From assembly GCA_028679985.1 (NCBI GenBank), contig JAJRAH010000176.1:1-6214 (forward strand): DNA of 6,214 nucleotides. Direction: 5' to 3'. The position numbers were made by a program, and so were the translations under genes. Source of the DNA: Methanomassiliicoccales archaeon (GTDB lineage: Archaea; Thermoplasmatota; Thermoplasmata; Methanomassiliicoccales; JACIVX01). The notes beneath the pieces are model-generated. The model made no database searches. It was given only the letters and a program-made list of their open reading frames with translations, and was not told the origin of the DNA. Shown piece by piece: positions 6,056 through 6,214 of the stretch (positions are counted from its first letter, which is position 1; every line of letters begins with the position of its first letter).

Positions 6056-6214
6056 CTATTCCCTCCTCACCTTCGGCTTGTCCTTCGTGCTCAGCAGATC
6101 CGTTCGAGGGACGACCGCCTTCCTGAGCGATATCCCGAGCGCCTTGAAGCCAGCCTCGACGATGTGATGCTCGTCAAATCCTCTTTCCACAATGATATGC
6201 AAAGTGATTCCAGC
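6056..6214 (-). CDS. hisB: Imidazoleglycerol-phosphate dehydratase, C-terminal fragment
   Basis: The last 52 codons and TAG stop of a gene entering from the right edge are visible. IGPD dehydrates imidazole glycerol phosphate to imidazole acetol phosphate, the step after HisF. The fragment reads AGITLHIIVERGFDEHHIVE and continues with AGFKALGISLRKAV. The H16-H17-I-V-E20 motif supplies metal ligands of the second half of the IGPD fold, and the ending has S42-T-K (usually STKG). The following residue is Asp rather than the usual Gly, and the tail carries a short basic extension (KPKVRRE). The protein ends where archaeal monofunctional HisB proteins end, and the downstream space is hisF, so no phosphatase domain is fused at this end. 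hisF follows after 2 bases. Confidence 0.92.
   Translation of the reverse strand, partial: AGITLHIIVERGFDEHHIVEAGFKALGISLRKAVVPRTDLLSTKDKPKVRRE
6062..6067 (-). promoter_or_regulatory. Ribosome binding site deciding the hisF start
   Basis: The minus strand reads AGGAGG here, inside the last codons of hisB. It is a full match to the anti-Shine-Dalgarno core. Spacing is 8 bases to CTG 6053, 11 to CTG 6050, only 2 to ATA 6059 and over 40 to GTG 6020. It therefore favours CTG 6053. The same hexamer precedes the ATG of the aspartate kinase gene, showing that this operon uses such sites. Confidence 0.6.

Overview
The window looks like a chromosomal amino-acid biosynthesis locus from an archaeon. 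The reasons are an archaeal-style his gene set (fused HisIE, HisB without a phosphatase half), AGG/AGA-rich arginine usage, Shine-Dalgarno sites of the AGGAGG type inside tightly overlapping genes, and TATA-like boxes placed for leaderless or near-leaderless transcripts. A Thermoplasmatota-type euryarchaeon is my best guess, but this is inference. No mobile element, CRISPR array, tRNA or rRNA is visible, and base composition looks even throughout.

Left part. Positions 1-79 (minus) hold the first 26 codons of an MTAP/PNP-family nucleoside phosphorylase running off the left edge. A 145-base divergent promoter region (80-224) follows, with a TATA-like box facing each way and an 18-base imperfect palindrome next to the rightward box. 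Rightward come a flavin reductase-like FMN-binding protein (225-746) and a fold-type I PLP aminotransferase (748-1821).

Right part. Everything from 6214 down to 1822 is one minus-strand operon, transcribed right to left: hisB (3' end only), hisF, hisIE, a PHP-domain phosphatase-like gene, aspartate kinase, and prephenate dehydratase. hisB and hisF are 2 bases apart, and the next four junctions are all ATGA overlaps. The operon therefore joins the middle of histidine synthesis to the entry step of the aspartate family and to the phenylalanine branch. The PHP protein sits where a histidinol-phosphate phosphatase would be expected. The operon promoter lies outside the window. The aminotransferase and prephenate dehydratase genes converge with stop codons exactly abutting.

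The most unusual feature is start-codon use. hisF has no ATG, GTG or TTG that keeps its catalytic Asp11. A CTG at 6053 fits both the family N-terminus and a well-spaced AGGAGG. The aminotransferase shows a weaker version of the same pattern, with a CTG at 748. No previously undescribed multi-gene system is evident; the window is otherwise ordinary biosynthetic DNA.
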